This document shows, one piece after another, positions 1 through 10,708 of a DNA stretch of 36,520 nt (the stretch's first letter is position 1; each line of letters begins with the position of its first letter). Location of the stretch: assembly GCA_015478585.1 (NCBI GenBank), contig JADMIM010000030.1:1-36520 (forward strand). The letters run 5' to 3'. The stretch is from Thermaceae bacterium. GTDB lineage: Bacteria > Deinococcota > Deinococci > Deinococcales > Thermaceae. The translations under genes were made by a program, and so were the position numbers. The notes beneath the pieces were generated by a model. That model was not told where the DNA came from. It made no database searches and saw nothing but the letters and a program-made list of their open reading frames with translations.

Positions 1-1766
1 CCTTCGGCGATAGCCCTACCCGTGCGGGCATTGTCCCCGGTGAGCATCACCCCTTGTACACCCAAGTTTTTCAGCTCGGAGAGCGCGTTGACCGCATCCG
101 AACGGGGTTCGTCGCGGATGGCGATCAGACCCAGCAGCTTGGGGGGGTTCATCAGCACCACCACGGTTTTGCCCTGGGTTTCGAGCTTTTGAAGCTGCTG
201 AGTGAGCGCCATCGGCAGAGGATTCAGCTCAACGGCGTATTTGGGCGAGCCGACCACCAACGTCCGCCCCGCGACTTTGGCTGTTGCGGCCTTGCCTTTG
301 AGGGCCTGTCCGTCGGTAGAGGCCGGGATTTGCAGCTTGGATTCGCGGGCCTTTTCCAGAATGGCTTTTGCCAGCGGGTGCGAAGAACCCTGTTCCACAG
401 CGGCAGCCAGGCTCAAGAGTTCGGTCTGGGAGACCTCGAGGGGAATCAAATCTGTCACTTTCGGTTTACCCGCCGTCAAAGTTCCGGTTTTGTCGAAGGC
501 CACGGTTTTCACGCTGCCAAGGGTTTCCAGCACGGCTCCACCCTTGATCAGCAGGCCGCGCCTGGCTCCGGCGGAGATGCTCGAGGTAATGGCCGCAGGC
601 ACGCTCAGAACCAGGGCACAGGGGCAGCCAATCAGCAGCAGGGCCAGCCCCTTGTAGAGCCATTCGTGCCACCCTCCACCCCAAAGCAGGGGCGGTACTA
701 CTGCGACCAGCGCGGCCACCAGGAGGACTCCCGGCGTGTAGTACCGGCTAAAGCGGTCAATGAAGCGAGCCGTGGGGGCCTTGGATTCCTGGGCCTCTTC
801 GACCAGGTGCAGGATACGGGCAATGGTGTTGTCCTGTGGGTCTTTTTCCACCCGCACCGTGAGCACCCCATCGGTATTGATTGAACCAGCATAAACGCTG
901 TCTCCCGGCCCCTTATTGACCGGTACAGATTCGCCGGTCACGGGTGAGTCGTCGAGGCTGGACTGCCCAGTGAGAATCGTCCCATCGGCAGGAACCCGGC
1001 CACCGGGCTGCACCTGCACGGTCTGACCGACTTTTAGCTCACTCGCCGGGACTTCGTGGGTGTGAAGGCCCTGGCCGTCCCCGTGACCCTCTTCGTGAAC
1101 CACCAGGGCCGTCTTGGGCGTGAGGTTGGCCAGGGCCTTGATGCCTGCCCGTGCCCGGCCTGCGGCTACGCCCTCCAAAAGCTCTCCTACAGCGAAGAGG
1201 AACACCACCACCGAGGACTCTGGCGCGGCATCAATCAGAATCGCCCCCAGCACTGCCACCGTGACCAGGGTATTGATGCCAAAGGGATTGCCCAGTCGGG
1301 CTGATCTCCAAGCTTTGAGGGCCAACGGCCACACCCCCACCAAGGTGGCAGCGATATATCCCCAGCGGGCTAGCGCAGGTTCCACCCGGCCAAACCCGAA
1401 AGCCAGCGCCAGCAGCGCCCCGGTGGTCAGCACCAACCGCCCCTGCTTGGTTTTGTACCAGGGCTTGGCCTCATCTAGAGAGTCGTGCTCGAGGACATGG
1501 CTAGGCTGCTCGGTGGGTGCGGCAGGGCCACTGCGGAATTTGGGCTCGTAACCGATGCTACGGATGTCGGCCTCGAGCTTATCCCTAGGAGTCACGCTCT
1601 CGTCCAGATTGAACCGCAGAACCTGCGTGGTGAAAACCACCCTGGGGTTGCTGGCTCCAGGGGTACGGCTTACCAGCACCTCGATTTTGTTGGCGCAGTC
1701 GGCGCAATCCATACCTTCAACCAGGTAGCACAGTTCAGCAGCAGCCTTGGGGGTCTTAGCACTCAT
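1..1766 (-). CDS. Heavy-metal P1B-type ATPase (Zn/Cd/Pb exporter class), 3' end outside window
   Basis: Membrane pump that uses ATP to export divalent soft metals. The first 588 codons are present and the reading frame runs off the window edge. An N-terminal HMA domain carries GMDCADC with the metal-binding CxxC at residues 21-24. Hydrophobic segments follow. A His-rich stretch lies at about residues 224-237, before the actuator domain. The membrane CPC motif is at 381-383 in the context CPCALVLSVPAA, which matches the ZntA/CadA group better than the copper group (CPCALGLATP). DKTGTLT has its phosphorylated Asp at 425, and the last visible part is the MLTGDN hinge region. The ATG at 1764-1766 is preceded by AGGAGG. 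The metal class is inferred from the CPC context; Zn versus Cd/Pb/Co cannot be decided. The His-rich loop is an unusual extra metal-sensing or buffering element. Confidence 0.93.
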   Translation of the reverse strand, partial: MSAKTPKAAAELCYLVEGMDCADCANKIEVLVSRTPGASNPRVVFTTQVLRFNLDESVTPRDKLEADIRSIGYEPKFRSGPAAPTEQPSHVLEHDSLDEAKPWYKTKQGRLVLTTGALLALAFGFGRVEPALARWGYIAATLVGVWPLALKAWRSARLGNPFGINTLVTVAVLGAILIDAAPESSVVVFLFAVGELLEGVAAGRARAGIKALANLTPKTALVVHEEGHGDGQGLHTHEVPASELKVGQTVQVQPGGRVPADGTILTGQSSLDDSPVTGESVPVNKGPGDSVYAGSINTDGVLTVRVEKDPQDNTIARILHLVEEAQESKAPTARFIDRFSRYYTPGVLLVAALVAVVPPLLWGGGWHEWLYKGLALLLIGCPCALVLSVPAAITSSISAGARRGLLIKGGAVLETLGSVKTVAFDKTGTLTAGKPKVTDLIPLEVSQTELLSLAAAVEQGSSHPLAKAILEKARESKLQIPASTDGQALKGKAATAKVAGRTLVVGSPKYAVELNPLPMALTQQLQKLETQGKTVVVLMNPPKLLGLIAIRDEPRSDAVNALSELKNLGVQGVMLTGDNARTGRAIAE

Positions 1767-1789
1767 GGATTTCTCCTCCTGAGAACGGA

Positions 1790-1825
1790 AATTCAATATC
1801 TGAATAATCGCTCAAGTAAAGAATA
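1790..1825 (-). promoter_or_regulatory. Candidate ArsR/SmtB-type operator and promoter of the metal ATPase
   Basis: Positions 1801-1814 read TGAATAATCGCTCA, an imperfect palindrome of the TGA-N8-TCA kind seen in Zn/Cd-responsive ArsR/SmtB operators. A second overlapping dyad, ATTCA-N5-TGAAT, ends at 1805. On the minus strand a weak promoter (TTTACT, 16 nt, TATTGA) would enclose the dyad, so a bound repressor would block transcription. The regulator itself is not in the window. The call is inferred from motif shape and position only. Confidence 0.3.
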
Positions 1826-1999
1826 GCAAAGAGGTCGAGACTCCGCAAGCCGGTCAAATCTGCGGCAGGGGTGACACTGCTATTGGCCCTCGAGCTGCTC
1901 GCTGGCTGGGCGGTATGGCACAGGTTTTCCCAAAAACCGTTCCAGCTCGTAGGAAGCGCTGTGAGTGTGTATGCCTTTAGGGGCAACTGGGCCAGCCAG

Positions 2000-2047
2000 A
2001 TACCAATCCCACCGGCTACAGGAATACTATCTGGGTCAATTTGGTAT
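2000..2047. repeat. Small dispersed repeat, copy 1 (ATACCAA...TTGGTAT ends)
   Basis: A 22-bp block at 2011-2032 (ACCGGCTACAGG followed by AATACTATCT) recurs exactly at 10944-10965. In both copies TTGGTAT follows eight bases later. In this copy the unit begins ATACCAAT and ends TTTGGTAT, giving near-perfect inverted ends about 48 bp apart, as in a tiny mobile element or an operator. Confidence 0.55.
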
Positions 2048-2065
2048 TAGACCTCAAGGCCCCAT

Positions 2066-3013
2066 TCAATGGACTACCGCAGGAATCAAATCCATACCGT
2101 CAGGGTATCGCAGCAATCCAGCTTTGCTTCCGGGGCGATCGGTCTGTCCATACTGAAAAACCACTTGTCGGGTAGACCGATCTACGACCAGAACCCGGTG
2201 CCGCCGGTCATCGGTGAGGACAATTTTACCGCTGGGCAGACCCAGAGCTACCGAGGGGTGGTCAAGGCGGTGCTGGGCATCGGTGGGAGCGTATTTCCAC
2301 AATACCTTACCCTTCAGGCTCACCTCGAGCACTGCCCCAGGATTAGACCAATCCACGACCAGGATGCTGCCCCAGGGGGTGTAGTTGGCATCAGATGGGT
2401 AACTCAGCGGCAAGGGAATCTCTTGTAGCCGCCGCCCGTACAAATCGGTGATTGCTAGACGGTGGCCCACGATCTCGGTCACAATCAGCCGATCCCGGCC
2501 TAGGGGAAAGGCCCCGTTGGGCTTATTGAAGTAGCCGTCCGCATTGCGGCAGACTCCAGTTTTGCCCAGCACGCGGATGAGTTTGCCCTCGGGAGAGAGC
2601 AAAAGCACCCGACAATTACGGATATCGGCTACAGCTAACAGGCCAGAGGGCAGGGGAACCAGGTCATCGGGACGGTTGAGTCGGTCAAGGGTATGACCAG
2701 GAACACCAGGTTGACCATAGCGCCAAAGGGACTGGCCTTGGGGGTAGCGAACCTTGCCCATGATATGAGCATCGGGATCGGTCACATAGGCATAACGTCC
2801 ATCGGGAGCGAAGAATACGTCATCGGTGTAGCGAAACGGGGTACCAAGCTCTAGGGTACGGATCAACTTCCCCTGAGCATCGAGTTCGACCAAACGGTGG
2901 TTTCCGGCATCGGCGATAACCAATCCTTGACCAAGCAGCGGCGGCGAGGCTGGAGCTTGGGCCAGGGCTACAAGGCTGAACAACACAGGAAGCAGGGCTG
3001 ATTTGAGGTTCAT
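2066..3013 (-). CDS. Secreted NHL-repeat beta-propeller protein
   Basis: 315 residues. Residues 1-19 form a classic Sec signal peptide (K near the start, hydrophobic core, ALAQA cleavage region). The rest is repeats of the NHL/SMP-30 kind, for example GLVIADAGNHRLVELD, YAYVTDPDAHIM, LLAVADIRNCRVLLLS and KIVLTDDRRHRVLVVD, spaced roughly 45-50 residues and predicting a five- or six-bladed propeller. It is presumably periplasmic or surface-exposed and may bind a ligand or partner protein; no catalytic residues are evident. The start at 3013 is fixed by the signal peptide. Just upstream is TATAGA as a possible -10. It is a single gene between the metal pump and the thioesterase, with no operon partner. 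Function unknown. Confidence 0.85.
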   Translation of the reverse strand: MNLKSALLPVLFSLVALAQAPASPPLLGQGLVIADAGNHRLVELDAQGKLIRTLELGTPFRYTDDVFFAPDGRYAYVTDPDAHIMGKVRYPQGQSLWRYGQPGVPGHTLDRLNRPDDLVPLPSGLLAVADIRNCRVLLLSPEGKLIRVLGKTGVCRNADGYFNKPNGAFPLGRDRLIVTEIVGHRLAITDLYGRRLQEIPLPLSYPSDANYTPWGSILVVDWSNPGAVLEVSLKGKVLWKYAPTDAQHRLDHPSVALGLPSGKIVLTDDRRHRVLVVDRSTRQVVFQYGQTDRPGSKAGLLRYPDGMDLIPAVVH

Positions 3014-3249
3014 AATCTCTAACGCCAGTCTATATCACCTCTATTCGGAAAAGGGACTAGCCAAAGGGACGAACAGTAGGATTTGAGGGAAAATCTCCAC
3101 AAGTAGGACGACCCCAGTAGAGCTTGAGTTCACGGCTGGGCGGTGGCGTTGGTTAGCTTCTGGCCCTGGAAAGGTTCCTATGCCTCGGAGGTGGCCGACC
3201 CTCGAGATCAGCTGCTTCACCTAGAAAACGTAATTAAAAGGCATGGCTC
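3014..3249. other. Intergenic region without recognised gene
   Basis: 236 bp between the NHL gene start and the thioesterase stop. It contains the NHL promoter side. No convincing reading frame with a ribosome-binding site, no strong hairpin and no heptad periodicity were seen. Confidence 0.4.
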
Positions 3250-3657
3250 TCACAGACCTTCTACAGGTGCGGTCTCGAGCCCCGCTATAGCCTGGCGCAA
3301 AGGGTCGGGGATGCGTGCCGAGTGGTTCCCCTCGAGCCACACCACCACCGCGCCCACTCGAGCTGCGAGTTGCCCCTGGGCCCAGATTTCACTCAGGGTA
3401 TTGAAGCTGGAGTTTCCTACCCGCGTAACCCGAGTGCCCACCTCGAGGTGCTCTCCCAGATGCACCGGACGCAAAAAATCCACCTCGGCCCTGGCTAGAA
3501 TAAAGTTCCCCCCGCCCCCATCTGAGCCAATGGCCCGGAAATAGTGCATCCGGCCCAGTTCGGCGTAGGTCAGATACACCGCGTTATTGACGTGCCCGAG
3601 AGGGTCGAGGTCGCGGAAGCGGACTTCGATAGGGGTGCGGATAGGGAAATGGGTCAT
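3250..3657 (-). CDS. Hotdog-fold acyl-CoA thioesterase (4HBT/YbgC/FadM family)
   Basis: 135 residues, the usual size for a single hotdog domain. The N-terminal signature VRFRDLDPLGHVNN is typical of the 4-hydroxybenzoyl-CoA thioesterase family, with the likely catalytic Asp18 (second Asp of DLD) and the GHVNN turn at the start of the long helix. The family hydrolyses short- or medium-chain or aromatic acyl-CoA; the substrate cannot be read from sequence. The ATG at 3655-3657 fits the family N-terminus (MTHFPIRTPIEVRF). A longer in-frame TTG at 3675 would add six residues and overlaps the neighbouring repeat array, so I prefer the ATG. There is no clear ribosome-binding site. It is divergent from the AroE-like gene. 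Confidence 0.85.
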   Translation of the reverse strand: MTHFPIRTPIEVRFRDLDPLGHVNNAVYLTYAELGRMHYFRAIGSDGGGGNFILARAEVDFLRPVHLGEHLEVGTRVTRVGNSSFNTLSEIWAQGQLAARVGAVVVWLEGNHSARIPDPLRQAIAGLETAPVEGL

Positions 3658-3670
3658 GGGGTCTAGTCTA

Positions 3671-3763
3671 AGCAATGCGCAAAGAGCAGAGGGCCCAGGG
3701 CTGCAAACTCAAAGGCCCTCTGCGTTGTTCTCACGGTTCATGGCTCATTGCTCAAGGCCCCTT
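3671..3763. repeat. Heptad array with inverted arms
   Basis: Seven contiguous 7-bp units run from 3715 to 3763: GCCCTCT, GCGTTGT, TCTCACG, GTTCATG, GCTCATT, GCTCAAG, GCCCCTT. The left side (3671-3714) is A-rich with similar spacing of GC. GCAGAGGGCC (3686-3695) and GGCCCTCTGC (3714-3723) form a perfect 10-bp inverted repeat. The array fills most of the gap between two divergent genes. Confidence 0.8.
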
Positions 3764-3783
3764 ACTCGAATAGATTAGAGGCA
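3748..3783 (+). promoter_or_regulatory. Leaderless-type promoter of the AroE-like gene
   Basis: TTGCTC (3748-3753), 17-nt spacer, TAGATT (3771-3776), then 7 nt to ATG 3784. This geometry places the transcript start at or next to the ATG. The -35 box lies inside the heptad array. Confidence 0.5.
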
Positions 3784-4533
3784 ATGCCCCGCCCTTATGC
3801 CTCTACGCGCCCACTGGTGGTGATGCACCAGGGCCAAAGCCGCTGGTATTCGCCCTTGTTGGCCGCCGCTACGAGCCACAGTCTGCCGCTGTTCATCCAC
3901 ACCGCTACGCCAGGAGCCGCTTTGGAAGCGGCCATTGCAGGAATGCAGGCCCTCAACATGGCCGGAGCCATCCTCGAGGATCCCGGATTGCAAATCTTGG
4001 CGCTGGACGCAGTGAACAACCTCGAGGCCGAAGCCCAAGCGGCCCGACGAGTAGACCTGGTGCTACCTGAAAACACCGGGCCACGCGGGTTTTACCTCGA
4101 GCCCATCGCACTGTCGAACCTGCTGCGCCGCCATGCCTTTGGCGACCGGGCGGTATGGATTGGCCCAGCCAGAGCCGAGCTGGCCCAGGGTTTACGCGGG
4201 CTCAGCAAAGTCTCGGTGTTGAGCCGCAACTACCCTGAAGGCGAGGGCTTTCTGAGCCTGATTCCCACCCCCCAGCGCGGCGTGGTGGGGGTGGCCGACG
4301 TGCAGTCGGAGGTGGTGGCACGGCAAGCCGACGTGGTGATTTATGCCGGTGGAACCCTCCCGGTGAATCTGCTCCAGCCCTATCACACCCTGGTGGCCCT
4401 CAAGCCCGTCTCGAGCGAGGTTCTGCGGCTGGTGGGCGACTTCGTGGCCCCTGAGGAATTGCTGCGCTTTCATCTGGCGACGCTCTTGGAGCCGCTCGGA
4501 TGCCCCTTACCCCCGGAAGCTTTTACGATTTAG
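3784..4533 (+). CDS. Shikimate-dehydrogenase-like protein, probably not a shikimate dehydrogenase
   Basis: 249 residues, near the usual AroE length. The order of segments resembles AroE: YSPLLAAA in place of the SLSPxxHN substrate loop, ALEAAIAGMQALNMAGAILEDP in place of the stretch ending in VTIPHK, a Rossmann-like VWIGPARAEL segment, and ADVVIYAGG and GCPLPPEAF near the C-terminus. Key residues are missing: the catalytic Lys of IPHK is replaced (EDPG), the NTD motif reads TGP, and the GxGGxx(R/A) dinucleotide loop is not intact. It may be a paralogue with altered or lost activity, or a binding protein. Start chosen at ATG 3784, 7 nt after a -10 box; an upstream in-frame TTG at 3748 lies in repeat DNA. 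The family assignment is inference from pattern only. Confidence 0.6.
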   Translation: MPRPYASTRPLVVMHQGQSRWYSPLLAAATSHSLPLFIHTATPGAALEAAIAGMQALNMAGAILEDPGLQILALDAVNNLEAEAQAARRVDLVLPENTGPRGFYLEPIALSNLLRRHAFGDRAVWIGPARAELAQGLRGLSKVSVLSRNYPEGEGFLSLIPTPQRGVVGVADVQSEVVARQADVVIYAGGTLPVNLLQPYHTLVALKPVSSEVLRLVGDFVAPEELLRFHLATLLEPLGCPLPPEAFTI

Positions 4534-4669
4534 GGCGGTTGGTGGAATCAATAGTGCAGGTTCATCAGGATCAAACTGCCTTTCCAGCAGATATTTTTGC
4601 CAGTTCCAAGCAGTAAAAATACAGGGGGCCGCGATTTTAAGAAAACCTCCTTGGCATAAAACCCCTGCA

Positions 4670-5392
4670 TTAGCGTTCCTCGAGCACCCCTTGTCGCAAC
4701 AGCCCCGGAATAATCGGCTCCCCTACCCGCAATAGCGCGTAGCTCCCCAACCTGCGGGCAGTAGTTTTAAGCAGGCGCAGATGGGCCTCGAGTGCCCCTT
4801 GATAGGCTTGTACCTCGGCCCTGCCGACCTCGAGCCGCCCTCCCGTCTCCACATCCCGCAAGAGGGCCTCGCTCGAGCCCGGCGAAAGTTCCTCGGGAGC
4901 CATAACCTGCACCAGGACGACGCGCCTCAGCCGCTGCAACAGCCGCGACCAGTCCAGCTCATCCAGGCCGTCGGTCAGGAGAACCATCACCCCTTTGGGT
5001 CGGGGGATTCGCAGCAGTACAGAAGGGCCGTCCCTGACAGGTTGTACCGCTTTGCGAAAGCGCCCTGCGCCCCAGACAAAAGCCCCCTCCGACTTCGCCG
5101 AACCTGCCAGCAGCCGGAAAACCCGCTCGGCGTACTCGGCTTTGCCCAATAGCCCCATGCTGGGCGAGCCATCCAGAAAAAAGCTGAAGCGCGCCGGAGC
5201 CTCAGCCTGGAAAACACGGGTGTAGAGCCGTCCGGTACGGGCGTAGGCCTGCCAGTCTATGAAGCGCGGCTCGTCCCCCTGGGCATAGCCGCGCAACTCG
5301 TAAAACTCAAGTCCCCGTCCGGGCCGGGCCTGGGTGCGCTCTCCGGCGAAGGGCTGGGTGGGGCGGGTGCGGATGCGGTATCGAGAAGTCAT
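4670..5392 (-). CDS. DUF58 (vWA-like) protein, partner of MoxR ATPase
   Basis: 240 residues. The DUF58 signature is clear: GRGLEFYELRGYAQGDEPR followed by FIDWQAYARTGRLYTRVF. It is followed by a vWA-like strand ending FFLDGSPSMG, in which the DxSxS metal-site pattern is present (D-G-S-P-S). No transmembrane segment is seen, so this is the short cytosolic form. Proteins of this kind are encoded next to MoxR ATPases and are thought to act with them in protein-complex assembly or envelope stress. The ATG at 5390-5392 is preferred over an in-frame TTG at 5425, which sits in heptad repeat DNA. It lies downstream of moxR in the same orientation and is probably co-transcribed. No good ribosome-binding site is visible. 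Confidence 0.87.
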   Translation of the reverse strand: MTSRYRIRTRPTQPFAGERTQARPGRGLEFYELRGYAQGDEPRFIDWQAYARTGRLYTRVFQAEAPARFSFFLDGSPSMGLLGKAEYAERVFRLLAGSAKSEGAFVWGAGRFRKAVQPVRDGPSVLLRIPRPKGVMVLLTDGLDELDWSRLLQRLRRVVLVQVMAPEELSPGSSEALLRDVETGGRLEVGRAEVQAYQGALEAHLRLLKTTARRLGSYALLRVGEPIIPGLLRQGVLEER

Positions 5393-5400
5393 GGTTGATA

Positions 5401-5457
5401 GCTGATGGCTGAAAGCTGAAAGCAAAAAAGCCTTTGGCCTTGAGCTCTCTGCTCATT
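5401..5457. repeat. Heptad array between moxR-like and DUF58 genes
   Basis: Units in order: GCTGATG, GCTGAAA, GCTGAAA, GCAAAAAA (8 bp), GCCTTTG, GCCTTGA, GCTCTCT, GCTCATT. The left half is A-rich and the right half T-rich, so the RNA could fold back. The array overlaps the moxR stop codon (5453-5455) and ends 8 bp short of the DUF58 start codon. Confidence 0.88.
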
Positions 5458-6361
5458 TTGGCATCGTCCGGCGCAGCAAGTCTTGGAGAATATTTTCTAC
5501 GCTCACGCCTTCAAACTGGGCTTCTTCGGTGAGCAGCAACCGGTGAGACAGAGCGGGCCTGGCCGCCGTGCGTAAGTCGTCCCAGTCGAGGTGGGCGCGG
5601 CCTGCGAGGTAGGCCAGAGAACGGGCCAGAGCCAGCCAGGCTTTGGCTCCTCGAGGCGAAAGCCCCATCCGCAAATGTTTCTCCTCCGAGGCCAGCTGGG
5701 CGGTGTTGGCAATGGCCTCCAAGGCGGGCTGGCTCACCACCACTTGAGCTAAATCGGCTCGAGCCCTGGGCAAATCTAGCCCGGATATCGGCGCAGGCGA
5801 GGCCGGTTCCTCGGAGAGAATCCGTGTCCAGATAGCTCTGGGCGGAGCCTGAAAGCTGATTTTGGACATGAAGCGGTCGAGCTGGGCCTCGGGCAAAGGG
5901 TAGGTGCCTTCCAGCTCCAGCGGGTTCTGCGTTGCTAGCACTAAAAACGGCTCAGGGAGGGCGTAGCGCGTGCCGCCCACCGTGACCCCACCTTCCTGCA
6001 TGGCCTCGAGCAAAGCCGACTGGGTTTTGGGTGTGGCTCGGTTGATTTCGTCGGCCAGTAGCACCTGGGCGAAGACTGGGCCTTGGCGGAAGACGAAGTG
6101 GCTGTCCTCCAAAATTTCGGTTCCGGTGACATCGGCAGGCAGCAAATCGGGGGTGAACTGAATGCGGCGGTACGAGAGTCCCGAAGCCTCTGCAAAAGCC
6201 TTTGCCAACAGGGTTTTGCCCAGACCTGGAAGCCCCTCGAGCAGGGCGTGCCCACCCGCCACCGCTGTCGCCAGCAGTTCGCGGATGACCCGCTCCTGAC
6301 CAAAGAGCACCGCACAGAGGGAAGATTCCAATGACGAGAGGTCGCCTCGAAGGTCGCTCAC
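5453..6361 (-). CDS. MoxR-family AAA+ ATPase
   Basis: 302 residues. MoxR-type AAA+ chaperone-like ATPase. Walker A GLPGLGKT lies at residues 43-50, Walker B LLADEINRA has its acidic pair at 104-105, sensor 1 is in LVLATQNPLELEGTYPLPEA, and the C-terminal lid contains GLSPRGAKA. Next to a DUF58 gene it forms the standard MoxR/DUF58 module, thought to insert cofactors or remodel vWA-domain targets. Start chosen at GTG 6359-6361 because TATAGT ends exactly 6 nt upstream, the spacing of a leaderless promoter. A GTG at 6409 would add 16 residues with no family similarity. Divergent from tsaD. The stop codon overlaps a heptad array. Confidence 0.9.
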   Translation of the reverse strand: MSDLRGDLSSLESSLCAVLFGQERVIRELLATAVAGGHALLEGLPGLGKTLLAKAFAEASGLSYRRIQFTPDLLPADVTGTEILEDSHFVFRQGPVFAQVLLADEINRATPKTQSALLEAMQEGGVTVGGTRYALPEPFLVLATQNPLELEGTYPLPEAQLDRFMSKISFQAPPRAIWTRILSEEPASPAPISGLDLPRARADLAQVVVSQPALEAIANTAQLASEEKHLRMGLSPRGAKAWLALARSLAYLAGRAHLDWDDLRTAARPALSHRLLLTEEAQFEGVSVENILQDLLRRTMPK

Positions 6362-6367
6362 ACCCCG

Positions 6368-6396
6368 ACTATACTGTGTTAGACAAGGACAAAACC
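6368..6396 (-). promoter_or_regulatory. Leaderless-type promoter of the moxR-like gene
   Basis: TATAGT (forward ACTATA at 6368-6373) lies 6 nt before GTG 6361. The -35 is weak. The position fixes the start choice. Confidence 0.45.
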
Positions 6397-6432
6397 TAAT
6401 CTCAGACACTACAGAAAGTCATCAGGGTGTTT

Positions 6433-6467
6433 GACCTAAGACCTAAGACGTAAGACACTTTAGCTGT
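6433..6467. repeat. Short heptad array before tsaD
   Basis: GACCTAA, GACCTAA, GACGTAA, GACACTT, TAGCTGT in exact 7-bp register, running into the tsaD GTG start codon. The units lack the common GC head but keep the period and the A-rich composition. Confidence 0.7.
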
Positions 6468-7437
6468 GTGGATTTTGGGCATTGACACCTCTTGCGACGA
6501 CACTGGCGTGGGAATCGCACGCGACGGCAGGGTGGTATCGAACCGGGTAGCCTCGCAGACCCTGTTACACGCTCAGTACGGCGGGGTGGTGCCGGAGCTG
6601 GCCTCGCGCGAGCACACCCAGGTGATTGACGGCCTGGTAGAACTCGCCCTCGAGGACGCAGGAATCTCGCTGCGAGAGCTTGATGTGGTGGCTGCGACCA
6701 AGGGGCCGGGGCTGATTGGGGCCTTGCTGGTGGGCTATACCTACGGCAAAGGATTGGCCTTCGCACTGGACAAGCCGTTCGTGGCAGTACATCACCTCGA
6801 GGGCCACATCTACGCCGCCCTAGCCGAGCATCCCCAGGTCGAGCCGCCCTTCCTGGCGCTCATCGCCTCGGGCGGACACACCCATCTGTTCGAGGTGCAG
6901 GGTTGGGGCCAGTACAAGCTGATCGGGGCCACGCTAGACGATGCCGCAGGCGAGGCCTTTGATAAAGTCGCGCGGCTCTTAGGCCTGGGCTATCCGGGTG
7001 GGCCGGAGATCGAAAGACTCGCCAGGGAAGGGAATCCTGAAGCGGTTGGGTTGGGGGTTCCGCTCAAAGACCAGAGCGCCTTCGCTTTTAGTTTTTCGGG
7101 CCTAAAAACGGCAGCGGCCAGGGCGATTGAAAAGGGTTTCAGGCGAGCCGACATCGCCGCAGCTTTCCAAGGTGTAGCCGTCGAACACCTGGCCTCAGTG
7201 ATTGCCAGGGCGGTGAAAGCCACCGGCTATTCAACCCTGCTGGTAGCCGGTGGGGTGGCCCAGAACCGAGCCTTACGGGAGCGGCTCGAGGATACCAACC
7301 TACGGCTTTTGTTTCCTCCCAAGGGCCTGGCTACCGACAACGGCGCAATGATTGCTCTGGCTGCCTGGCGCACCTGGAACGGCCAGGGGAACGCACTAAA
7401 CATTCCGGCCCAACCCTATTTACCCCTGGCGACCTGA
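6466..7437 (+). CDS. tsaD: tRNA N6-threonylcarbamoyladenosine transferase TsaD
   Basis: 323 residues, full family length. TsaD transfers the threonylcarbamoyl group from TC-AMP to A37 of ANN-decoding tRNAs, together with TsaB and TsaE. Visible signatures: the N-terminal GIDTSCDDT phosphate loop, ATKGPGLIGALLVG, and the metal-binding HxxxH in HHLEGH (His110 and His114), followed by ASGGHTHL and GGVAQNRALRE. The C-terminal ATDNGAMIALAAW is the Asp-containing metal-site motif. Translation starts at GTG 6466, giving MWILGIDTS, the normal start of the family; no in-frame alternative is better. No ribosome-binding site is seen, so the message may be leaderless. tsaB and tsaE are not in the window. 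Upstream of secA in the same orientation. Confidence 0.97.
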   Translation: MWILGIDTSCDDTGVGIARDGRVVSNRVASQTLLHAQYGGVVPELASREHTQVIDGLVELALEDAGISLRELDVVAATKGPGLIGALLVGYTYGKGLAFALDKPFVAVHHLEGHIYAALAEHPQVEPPFLALIASGGHTHLFEVQGWGQYKLIGATLDDAAGEAFDKVARLLGLGYPGGPEIERLAREGNPEAVGLGVPLKDQSAFAFSFSGLKTAAARAIEKGFRRADIAAAFQGVAVEHLASVIARAVKATGYSTLLVAGGVAQNRALRERLEDTNLRLLFPPKGLATDNGAMIALAAWRTWNGQGNALNIPAQPYLPLAT

Positions 7438-7522
7438 CCCCCTGGTGAGGATTTATCCAGATAAACCCCGTGCTTAAAGCGCCCTTGCCACAAATACCCC
7501 TCTCATTCTCATCTGGACAGGG

Positions 7523-7539
7523 TACAATCCGCTTTGGTT
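7523..7539 (+). promoter_or_regulatory. Probable -10 region of secA
   Basis: TACAAT at 7523-7528 lies 5 nt before an in-frame TTG (7534) and 11 nt before ATG 7540. There is no good -35 at 17 nt. The placement suggests a very short or absent leader. Confidence 0.4.
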
Positions 7540-10580
<3,041 letters not shown>

Positions 10581-10584
<4 letters not shown>

Positions 10585-10708
10585 GTATCTCCACAATAGA
10601 TTTGCGCTTTAGGGGGTTCCCCGAATCTGATGCTCGCGCCTTCAGGAACGGGCCTTTACCAAGTCATGACCTGCGGATATAGCGCTAGTCAGATTTGGGG
10701 ATACTTAG
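10581..10708. mobile_element. MITE-like inverted-repeat element inserted in the secA stop codon
   Basis: About 128 bp with long imperfect inverted ends. The left end reads CTAAGTATCTCCACAA and the right end, reverse-complemented, CTAAGTATCCCCAAAT. Over the outer 32 bases I count 24 matches, and both arms contain GCGCT in register. No coding sequence is inside. TA lies at each outer edge (10582-10583 and 10706-10707), which fits the TA target duplication of IS630/mariner-type elements. The secA stop codon TAA is built partly from the element; removing it and one TA would leave TAG. Alternatively a large termination hairpin, but no U-tract follows. No second copy is in the window. Confidence 0.6.

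Larger units (their letters stand above)
1767..2065. other. Intergenic region: P-ATPase promoter side, possible gene remnant and small repeat
   Basis: The left part holds the ribosome-binding site and candidate operator of the metal ATPase. A plus-strand frame from GTG 1871 to TAG 2050 (59 codons) encodes a hydrophobic stretch (LLLALELLAGWAVW) followed by polar residues. It lacks a properly spaced ribosome-binding site and ends inside the small repeat at 2000-2047. It may be the tail of a decayed membrane-protein gene or chance. I do not annotate it as a gene. Confidence 0.3.

Noticed and set aside
54-884. Plus-strand open frame of 276 codons
   Set aside because: It is antisense to the P-type ATPase, whose frame carries all expected motifs; the plus-strand product is low-complexity and without family features.
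1871-2050. Possible 59-codon membrane peptide
   Set aside because: Start lacks a usable ribosome-binding site and the end is supplied by the small repeat; kept only as a note on the gap.
3671-3763. CRISPR-like array
   Set aside because: Units are 7 bp, contiguous and degenerate with no spacers; no cas gene is present.
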